Made by a program: the position numbers and the translations under genes. Below are positions 8,491 to 17,148 of a stretch of 53,259 bases of DNA, in pieces (positions within the stretch are counted from its first letter, which is position 1; every line of letters begins with the position of its first letter). The notes beneath the pieces were generated by a model that was not told the DNA's origin, made no database searches, and saw nothing but the letters and a program-made list of their open reading frames with translations. Source of the stretch: JACMLD01 sp039915085 (lineage in GTDB: Bacteria; Bacteroidota; Bacteroidia; Chitinophagales; Chitinophagaceae); assembly GCA_039915085.1 (NCBI GenBank), contig JBDSOC010000127.1, forward strand, positions 1-53,259. Reading direction: 5' to 3'.

Positions 8491-9681
8491 TTAGTTATTA
8501 TATAATAATTCTGTAAGCGTATTCATGTCACCTTTGTTTAACGACGCGGCTATACCCGGGTATTTCTGATCTTTAAATCCTGTAGCAGCTTGTAATAACA
8601 AGGGATAAAATTCTCCCTTACTATTGTATTTTGATATTTGCTGATAGGTCCATGATTTTTCTCCCATGGCATAAGGTAATAACCAGTCAAAAGCAGTACG
8701 CAAACCAACACCTTGCGGCGTTTGATAATTCCATAGATCAATGCCGGCCTTATTTGCCAGCGTTGCCACCGTAAACCAGCCATGCAGGTTCATTGTACTG
8801 TATCCAAGTCCATTGGTTCTTTCCAGCTCCAGCGGTTGTTTTCCCTCTGCCGTCAATTGACTATCCAGTCTTTTTTTACTTTCATTAATTAATTCGGCAG
8901 CCTTTTTTTTGTTGCCGGTGAATAAAGCAAAATCTATTGCCTGTGCATAATACCATGTACCATGATTATTTTTTGCTGCATGTTCTTCCATACCATTTTT
9001 ACTGGTAAGCATCCAGTTCAAATATTGGGCGTACCATTGTTTTAATGAATTGTTATTTGCTGATGTCCATGACCTGGATCCTTCCAGCAGACTGGCGGCA
9101 TCTGCAATATCAGTAAGCGCAATTGTTTCAATAATACCAATTCCTCTTCCACTATTTATTCCAGGGATAGCCTGGCCATAATCAAGATTGGGATTCATTT
9201 TAGTGCTTTCATTTAAAAACCATGTTTGCAAAATGACAGCGGCCTTTGCTGCATATTTTTCTTCACCGGTAAAATACCATGCAAGCGATAAAACACGGCA
9301 GGCATTATCAATCTTACCAAGATACGTACGGTCTGTAATCTTATAGATTTCAGGATTGCGTTCTCCATCTCTTCTCAGGTAAGGCTGGCCATTTGGTTTT
9401 GAGCTGTCGTACCAGAAATAGGGTGCCTGGCTCATATAGTCGTGCTTGTTACCACTTACAGGAGTAAAAGATTTTTCCATTACAGAAACTGGTTTCATAT
9501 CAAGCAATGTGTCAGCTTGCTTTTGCAATTGGCTGACAAGAACCATCGAGACTTTATCTGCTTGCTGTATTTTTTTCTTTATTTCTGCCAGGCGCGCAGG
9601 ATTACTGATAAAAACAACCGGCAATTGTGCATGTGCCTGTAAAAGCAGGATAATAAAAGCTATTGTTGTAATTTTTTTCAT
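8491..9681 (-). CDS. alginate-lyase-family polysaccharide lyase (PL5/PL38-like)
   Basis: The 396-residue protein starts with a signal peptide (cleavage after AHAQ, residue 19). It follows the alpha-barrel alginate lyase family pattern. Recognisable segments are PYFWYDSSKPNGQPYLRRDG near residues 88-105, a YLGKIDNACRVLSLAWYFTG helix near 120-139, SGRGIGIIET near 177-186 and the catalytic-type NNHGTWYY at 238-245, where Asn, His and Tyr are expected to act. These enzymes cut uronic-acid polysaccharides (alginate or glucuronan) by beta-elimination. With the GH30 enzyme, esterase and exported acid-sugar dehydratase nearby, a uronate-containing glycan is a reasonable target, but the exact polymer is unknown. 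Confidence 0.88.
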   Translation of the reverse strand: MKKITTIAFIILLLQAHAQLPVVFISNPARLAEIKKKIQQADKVSMVLVSQLQKQADTLLDMKPVSVMEKSFTPVSGNKHDYMSQAPYFWYDSSKPNGQPYLRRDGERNPEIYKITDRTYLGKIDNACRVLSLAWYFTGEEKYAAKAAVILQTWFLNESTKMNPNLDYGQAIPGINSGRGIGIIETIALTDIADAASLLEGSRSWTSANNNSLKQWYAQYLNWMLTSKNGMEEHAAKNNHGTWYYAQAIDFALFTGNKKKAAELINESKKRLDSQLTAEGKQPLELERTNGLGYSTMNLHGWFTVATLANKAGIDLWNYQTPQGVGLRTAFDWLLPYAMGEKSWTYQQISKYNSKGEFYPLLLQAATGFKDQKYPGIAASLNKGDMNTLTELLYNN

Positions 9682-10338
9682 TTTTTGGTTATATTATTAA
9701 GCCGCTGATAAATATCTGCAATTTTTAATGGTCAAATAAAAGAAGATTTTTAAAGAAATGGCATTAAAAAAGGTGCTAAGTTTTTAACTTAACACCTTTT
9801 ATGGCTGCGGGCTGCATGAGCTGCCGCTAAACGCTGATCGTTATTAGGAGAACCACCTCATAATAAGACCCTACTATGCTGAATTTTCAATGAAAAGGCC
9901 TACAATGAACTTACTTTTTCTTTTCTGATACCAAAGATGAAAGCATTTAGTTGTCATTTCTTTTGTGCTGGGTTCATTGCTTTCATGATATTGTCAGCAT
10001 CTTTCTTACTGCCCAAAAGGTCATTCACAAATACCTGCGCCTTTGCTTATATGTAATCTTAAGGTACATTACTTTAATACCTGGTAATTGGCTCTTAGCC
10101 CTGTGGCGATTCTTACTCATAACAAATAACTTGTTGAAATTAATGCCCGCCACAATGGATTTTCTGGCATATCCGGAAGAGATATGATATGACTTGTTAT
10201 TATGGCTATAGTAAGCATTAATAGTCACTATACGAAAACTTGTTTTTTTCCGCTGTTTCTGCAATAATCCCGATGATGCAAAACAGCATATTTCCCCTGG
10301 ATTGCTGGCATAATTTTTAGATTACATATTTAAAAACT
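9682..10338. other. 657-bp intergenic region with one hairpin and possible gene remnants
   Basis: No intact gene is convincing here. The minus strand carries a short protein-like C-terminal piece (AQVFVNDLLGSKKDADNIMK..., stop at 9954-9956) with a stop codon just upstream in its frame. In the neighbouring frame a TTG-initiated reading of 79 codons covers 10025-10264. Joined by a frameshift these could be the remains of one gene of about 105 residues. The only strong element is the hairpin at 9766-9800. Confidence 0.3.
9766..9800 (-). terminator. strong hairpin terminator
   Basis: A 13-bp stem (AAAAGGTGCTAAG at 9768-9780 with CTTAACACCTTTT at 9788-9800, one G-T wobble) encloses a 7-nt loop. 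Read on the minus strand it ends in six T residues. It would end minus-strand transcription before the lyase gene and supports the former presence of a minus-strand gene in the gap. It is also weakly active-looking on the plus strand (four T). Confidence 0.6.
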
Positions 10339-10587
10339 ATGGGATTATCAAAACATACAGGCAATGGAAACCTGATCCAACAGGAATTGAATCAACTGGA
10401 GGAAAAACTTATTTTACTGGAAGGAAAATTGATAAAACCCAGCCAGTGTTACCATTTTTCCCAGGATCCACTTCATATTCTTTACAATACCAATTGCCCG
10501 GAAGATCTGATGGAAAAGATAGAAGCAATCATTGTCAAATATAAAAACACAGATAAGACTGATGCCACAGATGAAAGTCGCGCATAG
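10339..10587 (+). CDS. small coiled-coil protein of unknown function
   Basis: This 82-residue protein has a Leu/Glu-rich heptad stretch at about residues 14-35 (QELNQLEEKLILLEGKL), then a Pro-rich middle (HFSQDPLHILYN) and a Lys/Asp-rich tail. No family is recognised. It overlaps the next gene by 17 bp in a different frame, so the two are probably translated together. The start at 10339 is the first ATG after the noncoding gap. Confidence 0.55.
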   Translation: MGLSKHTGNGNLIQQELNQLEEKLILLEGKLIKPSQCYHFSQDPLHILYNTNCPEDLMEKIEAIIVKYKNTDKTDATDESRA

Positions 10588-11005
10588 AAATAAAAACAAT
10601 ACAGGTGCTGATGATGAAGCCGATTATGATTGGAAAAGGTCTGCCAGGCTTCTTGAACAGGATGGAGACAATGAGGAAGCAATTGATATATATAAAGCAG
10701 TACTAAAAAAACAACCCCATAACGCCTATCTATACGACAGGCTGATGATTATTTACCGGAAAGAAAAAGCCTATAAGAAAGAATTATCAGTGATAACTGC
10801 AGCCATTAAAAAATTTTCGGATTTAATTCAACCCGTAAAAAAAGCCCATTCAAAAAAAATAACAAGCCTGAGTAAATCTATTTTACATGCAGTAGGTCTC
10901 ACCGATAAAAAAGGACTCGTCTTATACCAGCCACAGCCAATTGCCCGCTGGGAAAAAAGAAAAAGAACTGCGAATCAAAGATTGGCGAAAACACTACAGT
11001 TATAA
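10571..11005 (+). CDS. TPR-like protein of unknown function
   Basis: Taking the ATG at 10571 gives 144 residues; an ATG at 10562 is equally possible, while the first possible initiator (10532) is TTG. Residues about 17-60 read as one to two tetratricopeptide-like helical hairpins (ARLLEQDGDNEEAIDIYKAVLKK, here quoted in pieces: ARLLEQDGDNEEAIDIY and KAVLKKQPHNAYLYDRL). The C-terminal half is very basic. It is likely cytoplasmic. It overlaps the coiled-coil gene, so the two products may act together, but no function can be assigned. Confidence 0.6.
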   Translation: MKVAHRNKNNTGADDEADYDWKRSARLLEQDGDNEEAIDIYKAVLKKQPHNAYLYDRLMIIYRKEKAYKKELSVITAAIKKFSDLIQPVKKAHSKKITSLSKSILHAVGLTDKKGLVLYQPQPIARWEKRKRTANQRLAKTLQL

Positions 11006-11178
11006 AATTCCTGTAATAATGATGACTTATAAAACAAAAGCTCTGTTTCCTGCGGGAAAGTAAAGATTGACCTTCGTTGCGTCATTTAGCAACTTTTTCC
11101 TAATTCTCCCAGGTCAGAGGCTAGCCCGGTGTTTTACCTGGCAACTGGCCGGACTTGATGGCCTTCATAAGAAAATAA

Positions 11179-11218
11179 TTGCCGGAGATGCGCAGATTAA
11201 TATGGGCGTCTCCGGCAA
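11179..11218. other. long intergenic hairpin
   Basis: The arms TTGCCGGAGATGC (11179-11191) and GCGTCTCCGGCAA (11206-11218) form a 13-bp stem with one G-T wobble and a 14-nt loop. There is no T-run on the plus strand. It lies 61 bases before the receiver gene, in a gap that also contains CCAGGT...ACCTGG arms. It may be a 5' leader structure, a small RNA stem or a REP-like repeat. Confidence 0.45.
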
Positions 11219-11279
11219 GGGATTTCCTGTATTTAGTAAAAATTTTATATTAGCTTTAGAGGGTAATCCACTGATTTCC

Positions 11280-11663
11280 ATGCAGACAAAACATCCACAT
11301 ATTCTAGTTGTTGACGATAATGAGGAAATCCTTTCTACAATAAGTATAATTCTTAAAATGAAATTTTACAGGGTTTCTGTGAAAGACAAAATTGAAAATT
11401 TTGAGCAGGTGGTTGAAGAATTATTGCCTGATCTTATTTTACTTGATAAAAACCTCGGATGGGCGGATGGTTGTAATTTATGTAAAAGTATTAAGACAAA
11501 TAAAAGGCTTTCTTATATACCGGTTATTATGTTCTCCGCATATTATAAAAAAAGGGATGAATGTATGAGTGCCGGAGCTGATGAATTTATAGAAAAACCT
11601 TTTGAAATGAATGCGCTGCTGAACGCTATTCAATCTTTTGCCGGAAGCCAACGGGCCGTTTAG
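11280..11663 (+). CDS. stand-alone response regulator receiver
   Basis: From the ATG at 11280 the protein is 127 residues and is a single CheY-like receiver domain. The acidic pocket D12-D13 (VVDDNEE), the phospho-acceptor D56 (LLDKNLG), the switch Ser in MFSAYY and the Lys in IEKPFE are all present. An in-frame upstream extension of 71 codons has no protein-like features and covers the hairpin, so it is left out. There is no output domain; it may relay phosphate or act by protein contact. No kinase is adjacent. Confidence 0.85.
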   Translation: MQTKHPHILVVDDNEEILSTISIILKMKFYRVSVKDKIENFEQVVEELLPDLILLDKNLGWADGCNLCKSIKTNKRLSYIPVIMFSAYYKKRDECMSAGADEFIEKPFEMNALLNAIQSFAGSQRAV

Positions 11664-11774
11664 CTTTTAAAAGCCGTATGCCTTTCTATTATTAATGCCG
11701 CATTTTTCACTATATAAACTAGAGAATCTATACGTGCGCAGGTTTTAACCATTTTTTTCAAAATGCCTGGTGAA

Positions 11775-11999
11775 TTATTTTGACCTGGTGGTATCCATCT
11801 TTTTGGGTTTTCCAAAGGAATCGTACGGTACCGTCTTAGATTTCCTTTTCATTGAATCTTTTTTTACTGGTACTGTATCAATTGTAAAAAAATCATCCCT
11901 GGAGTATTCTTCTTGAAACGATACAGATTTACTATTGGTGAAACTAAAAAATGAAGTAAGTGCTATTGCGAGTATTGCTGTTATAAAGGCATTTTTCAT
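11775..11999 (-). CDS. small exported protein of unknown function
   Basis: Starting at the ATG at 11999 the protein is 74 residues with a signal peptide-like N-terminus (MKNAFITAILAIALTSFFSF). A longer in-frame form starting at 12140 is less likely. The mature part is rich in Lys, Asp and Thr with no recognised family (KKDSMKRKSKTVPYDSFGK). Short exported proteins of this kind are frequent in Bacteroidota. It lies just before the glycan locus on the opposite strand to the ligase gene. Confidence 0.5.
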   Translation of the reverse strand: MKNAFITAILAIALTSFFSFTNSKSVSFQEEYSRDDFFTIDTVPVKKDSMKRKSKTVPYDSFGKPKKMDTTRSK

Positions 12000-12126
12000 A
12001 AAAAGTATTTTAAAATAATATAATGATAATCTCTGCCAATTATATGCCATATCATTTTCAACAGCTTTCCCGCGGCCATGATACTTTATATACATACATA
12101 ATATAATTCCGGGAAAAAATATTCCC

Positions 12127-13467
12127 ATGAATGGCCTCAATTTTGCTAATATTGCGCAAATGATAAAGACGCTATTCCTGAAGGATACGACTGCGGAAGC
12201 ATTAACTAAAAAGGAGAAAACCCTTTATTTTTTATTAGTCTTTTTTTTCTTTGCACTTTATATGCCCGGTGTAACCTGGATGTACAATGTTGGTATGTGG
12301 GCGTTATTTGTCTACAGTTTTTTTTTTAATACTGCTGCCGAAAAATGGGAACTGCTGAAAGCGCGAAAAGCTATTATTTATATAATAATCTTTTTTCTGC
12401 TGAATTGTATAAGCGCCCTTTTATCAGATAATACTAAAGAAGGCATATCATGGGTGGGTATCCGGATCAGCCTTTTTATTTTTCCTTTTTCACTTGGTAG
12501 TATTTTTATCAGGCAGTTGCTAAAAGAAAGAGTGCTGCTTGGTTTCATTATTGCCACCTGTTCTGCGGGTATTCTTTGCCTGCTTTACGCCGCTATACGG
12601 GCTATCAGCCGGAATGATGCATCGCTGCTTTATAACGATAACCTTAGCGATTTGGTAAACCTGCAATCTATTTACTTTGCCATGCTTGTGAATATAGCAT
12701 TACTGAGTTTTGCATACCTGCAGATAAAAAAATCTATACTGATTAATAAATATACGTGGGTGCAGGTTTTATGTATTTTATTGCCATTGCATTTTTTACT
12801 CGCAAGCAGAATTGCCATCATTATACTGTATAGTTTTGTTTTCTTTTTTGCACTTTACACTATAATTATCAGGAAAAAAACAGGCCAGGGACTCAAATTG
12901 GCAGCAGGACTTTTAATAGCCGGCATTTTATTTTTTTCATTTTTCCCCAAAACACTTAACCGGTTTAAAGAGCTTGGCTATACCAGGTTTAATTACACCA
13001 GTACGGCAAGAGAAAGTCATTTCAATATGGCGTTAACACCCGATCAATGGAATGGGGCAAATTTGCGAATTGCTGTTTGGGAATGTGCGTGGACCGTGAC
13101 CAAAAATCATTTGCTGCAGGGAACAGGTCTGGGAGATAAAATGGATGTTTTAAAAAAACAATATGCACAGAAAGGTTTTGCTTTTGGAATCAGCACCAAC
13201 CGGAACGTTCATAATACTTACCTCGATGTATGGATGAGTCTTGGATTAATTGGACTGCTTGTTTTTATTACAGGGTTTTTTATTCTTCCGTATTATCAAT
13301 GTATAAGAAATAGAGACTGGTACGGTATATTGATAATCAGTTGTTTTCTTATTTCAATTTTTACAGAAACATACCTGGACAGAACAGTAGGCAATACTAT
13401 CTTATCATTTTTTTTAGCATTTATTACCTCGTATAAATTACCTGCCAAAATTTCCCGTGTTTATTGA
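12127..13467 (+). CDS. O-antigen ligase/polymerase family membrane protein (Wzy_C type)
   Basis: This 446-residue protein has about ten hydrophobic segments and a large loop near residues 285-370. The loop carries the family's conserved pattern GTGLGD...HNTYLDVWMSLGLIG (about 337-382), typical of O-antigen ligases (WaaL) and Wzy polymerases. It would act on the periplasmic face of the inner membrane, joining a lipid-linked glycan to its acceptor or polymerising repeats. The neighbouring ABC exporter pathway normally needs a ligase but no Wzy polymerase, which favours ligase. An alternative start is the ATG at 12160. The 3' end overlaps the convergent ABC ATPase gene by 7 bp. Confidence 0.88.
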   Translation: MNGLNFANIAQMIKTLFLKDTTAEALTKKEKTLYFLLVFFFFALYMPGVTWMYNVGMWALFVYSFFFNTAAEKWELLKARKAIIYIIIFFLLNCISALLSDNTKEGISWVGIRISLFIFPFSLGSIFIRQLLKERVLLGFIIATCSAGILCLLYAAIRAISRNDASLLYNDNLSDLVNLQSIYFAMLVNIALLSFAYLQIKKSILINKYTWVQVLCILLPLHFLLASRIAIIILYSFVFFFALYTIIIRKKTGQGLKLAAGLLIAGILFFSFFPKTLNRFKELGYTRFNYTSTARESHFNMALTPDQWNGANLRIAVWECAWTVTKNHLLQGTGLGDKMDVLKKQYAQKGFAFGISTNRNVHNTYLDVWMSLGLIGLLVFITGFFILPYYQCIRNRDWYGILIISCFLISIFTETYLDRTVGNTILSFFLAFITSYKLPAKISRVY

Positions 13468-14195
13468 TTGTCTTCTATATACATTTCAATCGCTTTTTCT
13501 GTTTCACCAAAATACACCAGATCCCCTTTTTTCATATAGGCTGCCCGGGAACAGTATTTTTTTATTACGTCCATACTGTGGCTTACCAGTATTACTGTTT
13601 TTCCTTCTATCCATGATGATTCAAAAACTTTAATTGCTTTTTCCTGGAATTTCATATCGCCTACTGCAAATATTTCATCCAGGAACATAATGCCGGCACC
13701 TGCATTAACGGCAATTGAAAATCCAAGCCTTGCTACCATACCGGAGGAATAATATTTGATCTTGGTATCAATAAATTCCTCCAGTTCTGCAAAGCTTACA
13801 ATCTTTTCAAAGATGGCGTCTATTTCTTTTATCTTCATACCCAGTACCGATGAGGAGACATAGATATTTTCGCGTGCGGTTAATTCATGACTCATGCCAA
13901 CGCCCAGGTTCATTATAAGGGTAGAACCGTTGATGATTACTTCGCCTGTATCTGCAGGGTACACGCCAGCCAAAACCCTCACCAGGGTTGACTTGCCACA
14001 GCCGTTACGACCTATTAAACCCACACATTCCCCTTTGTTAATTTCAAAATTCATGGGTTTGATGGCTTCCACATTTTTTTGCCTGGATGGATTAAAAAGG
14101 TTGAAGAGCCGGTGTTTAATGGTATTATGACTGTCTTCCCGGATATGGAAAGTCTTGCTGATGTTGGTAGCTTTTAAAGCGATGGTGTTTTCCAT
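13461..14195 (-). CDS. polysaccharide ABC exporter ATP-binding subunit (Wzt/TagH-type)
   Basis: The 244-residue ATPase has a Walker A GRNGCGKST (62-70), the family-specific signature YSSGMVARLGF (149-159) and a Walker B IMFLDE (169-174). The YxSGMxxRLxFS signature is that of capsule, O-antigen and teichoic acid exporters. Its length is that of the ATPase core only: the C-terminal carbohydrate-binding domain seen in O8/O9a-type Wzt is absent. It lies 2 bp after the permease gene, and the pair should export a lipid-linked glycan across the inner membrane. It is the last gene of a long minus-strand operon starting at about 24168. Confidence 0.95.
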   Translation of the reverse strand: MENTIALKATNISKTFHIREDSHNTIKHRLFNLFNPSRQKNVEAIKPMNFEINKGECVGLIGRNGCGKSTLVRVLAGVYPADTGEVIINGSTLIMNLGVGMSHELTARENIYVSSSVLGMKIKEIDAIFEKIVSFAELEEFIDTKIKYYSSGMVARLGFSIAVNAGAGIMFLDEIFAVGDMKFQEKAIKVFESSWIEGKTVILVSHSMDVIKKYCSRAAYMKKGDLVYFGETEKAIEMYIEDNQ

Positions 14196-14197
14196 AT

Positions 14198-14998
14198 TTA
14201 TAAAGTTTCTGCCGCTTTTGCGCCCAGTTTGTTTAATAAAAAAAGACCCGTGTATAAAAGCAGCAAGGCATATAGAAAATCAAAGCCCAGCAAATTATAA
14301 TCCGGTGGATTTGCTTCCATCATAACCCGCCTGGAATTAATGATAATGCCAGCCAGCGGATTAATATAATCAAAAGCGGGCAACGCTTTTTTATACACCG
14401 ATAGTTTATAAAAAATAGGAGAAAGAAAAAACAAAAAGGAAGTAAACACCATCCAGATTTGATTGATATCTTTTGCGATGATATATATATTCGATAAAAT
14501 CAGGGATATGCCCAGTGATAAAATAAATAAATTAATAAAAAGCGCGATTATCCAGAGGTTATAAAAAGAAAGTCCCCGGGCCCCTGCTTCCAGAAAATGA
14601 TAGAATAAAAGAAACATGATAAGATTAAACATAAAACCAATGCTGTTGGCAAAAAGCGTTGATATATATATCTCCAGTTTATTCATATTACTGTATTCAT
14701 ACAGGTATTTCTTGGTGTTCAGTAACTGAATGGTGCCGGTAGTGGATTCAACAAAAAAATTCCAGCTTACAAGGCCTATAAAAATATAAGAGGCAAAATA
14801 AGGCACATCGCTTTTAAGTATAATTTTAAAAGCAACGTAATAAATGCACATATCCATTATGGGTTTTAACAATGCCCAGAAAAGACCTAATTTATTTTCG
14901 TAATAGCGCAGCTTAAATTCAATTTTAGCCAGCAGCCACAACCTTTCCAGTTTATTGCTTCTGATAGTCCAGTCTTTTAAAATATTTCCTGCCTTCAT
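14198..14998 (-). CDS. polysaccharide ABC exporter permease (Wzm, ABC-2 type)
   Basis: This 266-residue protein has six predicted membrane segments and the ABC-2 pattern: an N-terminal amphipathic helix (WLLAKIEFKLRYYENKLGLFW) quoted as WLLAKIEFKLRYYE then KLGLFW, an internal LSLGISLILSNIYIIAKDI stretch near residue 160-180 and a reentrant SPIFYKLSVY region. It pairs with the ATPase encoded 2 bp downstream. Its start overlaps the stop of the GT4-GT2 fusion gene (ATGA, 4 bp), which points to translational coupling. The exported substrate is probably the glycan made by the surrounding glycosyltransferases. Confidence 0.93.
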   Translation of the reverse strand: MKAGNILKDWTIRSNKLERLWLLAKIEFKLRYYENKLGLFWALLKPIMDMCIYYVAFKIILKSDVPYFASYIFIGLVSWNFFVESTTGTIQLLNTKKYLYEYSNMNKLEIYISTLFANSIGFMFNLIMFLLFYHFLEAGARGLSFYNLWIIALFINLFILSLGISLILSNIYIIAKDINQIWMVFTSFLFFLSPIFYKLSVYKKALPAFDYINPLAGIIINSRRVMMEANPPDYNLLGFDFLYALLLLYTGLFLLNKLGAKAAETL

Positions 14999-17148
14999 GA
15001 TTTCGATCTCATTTTTAATAGTGTTAATGCCATTCTTTTAAGACGTTCGTTTTTTCTAACAATGGCTTTCAATCCCGACCAAAAAATATTTTCATGCCGG
15101 GTCCTGGCCGAAACATGTATCTCAAATGTGGGATTGTCATAAAGGTATCCCGGTCCATTTGCATTGAGCAAATGAAAAATGGGCAAGGCATAAGCCAAAT
15201 AAAAATCCCGGTGTTTTTCTGCAATGTACTTATTTGAAAACAATAATTTTTCCCTGGTAATATTACGGAACATAGATCCGGTACGAACGCGGTAATGAAA
15301 TAATACTTCAGGCAGGACCACTCCGTTAAAACCCTTCTTCAGCATGTGGATAACGCTTTCATAATCTTCCATGCCATAATCAACGGTTTTGTCATTGAGC
15401 CCGCCTGCTAAAAAAGCGTCCCTTTTATACACCAGTCCGCTGCTGTTGACCGGATTGTGGAGGAGTGCATATGGTGGCTGTGGCGTAAATGAGGGCCATA
15501 CGGCATCACTATTTTCAAAATATTTTACCCAGGCACCGGCAAAAAAAACATTGTCGTTTTTTACCAGGGCTGTAACGGCTTTTTGATAATAGGCGGGAGC
15601 AATTTTATCATCTGCGTCCAGGAAAGCAAGAAATTGACCACGTGCTGCTGCTGCACCATAATTCCTGGTAGCTGCAAGTCCCTGGTTGGGCCTGTTAATG
15701 ACCGTAACATTTTTTTGTGAATTAAGTTGCTGAATCTTTTCAATACTGTATGGATCTGTGCTGCCGTCATTTATGACCAGCAACTCAATGTTTTTATAAG
15801 AAGATTCATTAATGGAACAAATACAATCATCAATGTATTTTTCCATATTATAAAAAGGGATAACAACAGATAAAAGACCTGGTACAGATACCGTTTTTAT
15901 AAAGGATTGTATGCTTTCCTGGTACAAAAATGGAAAATGATTTGTGCCCTGTTGTTTTACACTGTATAAAAAATCAATTTTTTTATTCAGGATTGTTTCA
16001 AAACAATAACACTCTTTAATTTGCTGCGAAGCGCGGATTCCAGTCTCTGCAATTTGCTCGTCTGAAAGTGAAAGTATTTTATTGAGTTGGCTGCTGAAAG
16101 AATCCGGTTGCTGGTGATCAAACAGAAAACCGGAAAATCCATCTTTTAACATTTCGCATTGCCCACCCTGTATAGACGCAAGTACAATCTTACCACGGCT
16201 CATTGCCTCCATAACAACATAAGGCATATTATCAACAATACTGGGAACAATTACAACATGCGCATCCTGCAGAAACTCGTCTATCTGTAAAGGTTGTATT
16301 TTGCCATGCAGTTCCAGGAGGCCCTTTTCGATGTAATCATTATACTTCTTTTTCACCAATTGCCCCATGGTTTTCATTTCCGGGTAGAATACAATATCCG
16401 TGCCTCCAATAATATGCAATGGATGCGGAAATCCATCGTCCCATAATGCTTTAAAATAAGCCAGTATTTCGAAACTTCCTTTCTGTGCTGAAAGTTTTCC
16501 GAAGTAAACTATTTTATTTCGTTTGAATGAAGTTTCAACCCGGGTATCGGCACCGTATGGGTTGGGAATGACAACTGTTTGTTTGCCGGTTAGGGACATG
16601 TGTTTTTTAACCTCTTCCAGCATAAAATCAGTAGGAGAGATAAGTGCATCAGCTGCGGACATGCTCTGTTTTTCCATTTCGCCAGTCCAGAAATCAGGAA
16701 ACCGATAAACAGGCACGCGGTTATACAATAAATAAATAAATGCCGGCGAATGAATGGTAACTATAATGGGGACATCTGATAAAAATGCATAACCAGTATG
16801 TTTAAACTGTGTGATGTAATAGGCAATGCCGAGGTAATCCTGTGTTTCAATGAAATCCGGTTTGCCTTCTGTCTCAATCATTTTTTTCACCATACCGGCA
16901 AAGGCATAACTCAATCTTGCCGTATATCCAAGTGATTGCTGTAAGCCATCACGGTTGCTGTTAAACCTGATTACCCTTATATTGTCCGCGTCATTTGATA
17001 TAGTAAAATCAGGTTGGCTGTCGTCGTTGGTAAATAAGGTTACAAGGTGTCCTGCTTTACCCAGCATCTGCGCAGTAAAAAAACAATAAGTGCTGATGCC
17101 GCCCCCATGCAAAGGAGGATATTCCGTTGTGAGCAGCCAGTATTTCAA
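14995..17148 (-). CDS. bifunctional glycosyltransferase GT4-GT2 fusion
   Basis: The 717-residue protein has two catalytic domains. Residues 1 to about 395 form a GT4 (GT-B fold) enzyme with an N-terminal TTEYPPLHGGG donor/acceptor loop and VPSIVDNMPYVVMEAMSRGK near 301-320, where the family Glu motif lies. Residues about 422-717 form a GT2 (GT-A fold) enzyme with SVVIPFYNME (428-437), ELLVINDGSTD (455-465) and the metal-binding DADD (511-514). It probably adds two sugars in sequence on the cytoplasmic face. The start is TTG and overlaps the upstream stop (TTGA, 4 bp). No nearby ATG gives a complete GT4 N-terminus, so TTG is accepted. Confidence 0.93.
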   Translation of the reverse strand: MKYWLLTTEYPPLHGGGISTYCFFTAQMLGKAGHLVTLFTNDDSQPDFTISNDADNIRVIRFNSNRDGLQQSLGYTARLSYAFAGMVKKMIETEGKPDFIETQDYLGIAYYITQFKHTGYAFLSDVPIIVTIHSPAFIYLLYNRVPVYRFPDFWTGEMEKQSMSAADALISPTDFMLEEVKKHMSLTGKQTVVIPNPYGADTRVETSFKRNKIVYFGKLSAQKGSFEILAYFKALWDDGFPHPLHIIGGTDIVFYPEMKTMGQLVKKKYNDYIEKGLLELHGKIQPLQIDEFLQDAHVVIVPSIVDNMPYVVMEAMSRGKIVLASIQGGQCEMLKDGFSGFLFDHQQPDSFSSQLNKILSLSDEQIAETGIRASQQIKECYCFETILNKKIDFLYSVKQQGTNHFPFLYQESIQSFIKTVSVPGLLSVVIPFYNMEKYIDDCICSINESSYKNIELLVINDGSTDPYSIEKIQQLNSQKNVTVINRPNQGLAATRNYGAAAARGQFLAFLDADDKIAPAYYQKAVTALVKNDNVFFAGAWVKYFENSDAVWPSFTPQPPYALLHNPVNSSGLVYKRDAFLAGGLNDKTVDYGMEDYESVIHMLKKGFNGVVLPEVLFHYRVRTGSMFRNITREKLLFSNKYIAEKHRDFYLAYALPIFHLLNANGPGYLYDNPTFEIHVSARTRHENIFWSGLKAIVRKNERLKRMALTLLKMRSKS

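Noticed and set aside
9951..10187. A 78-codon plus-strand reading frame rich in Leu, Ile and Phe
   Set aside because: It is the opposite strand of a more protein-like minus-strand remnant; its hydrophobic look comes from antisense AT-rich sequence.
11067..11279. A 71-codon upstream extension of the receiver gene
   Set aside because: It covers a strong hairpin, lacks conserved features and gives an N-terminus unlike any receiver; the ATG at 11280 gives a standard receiver.
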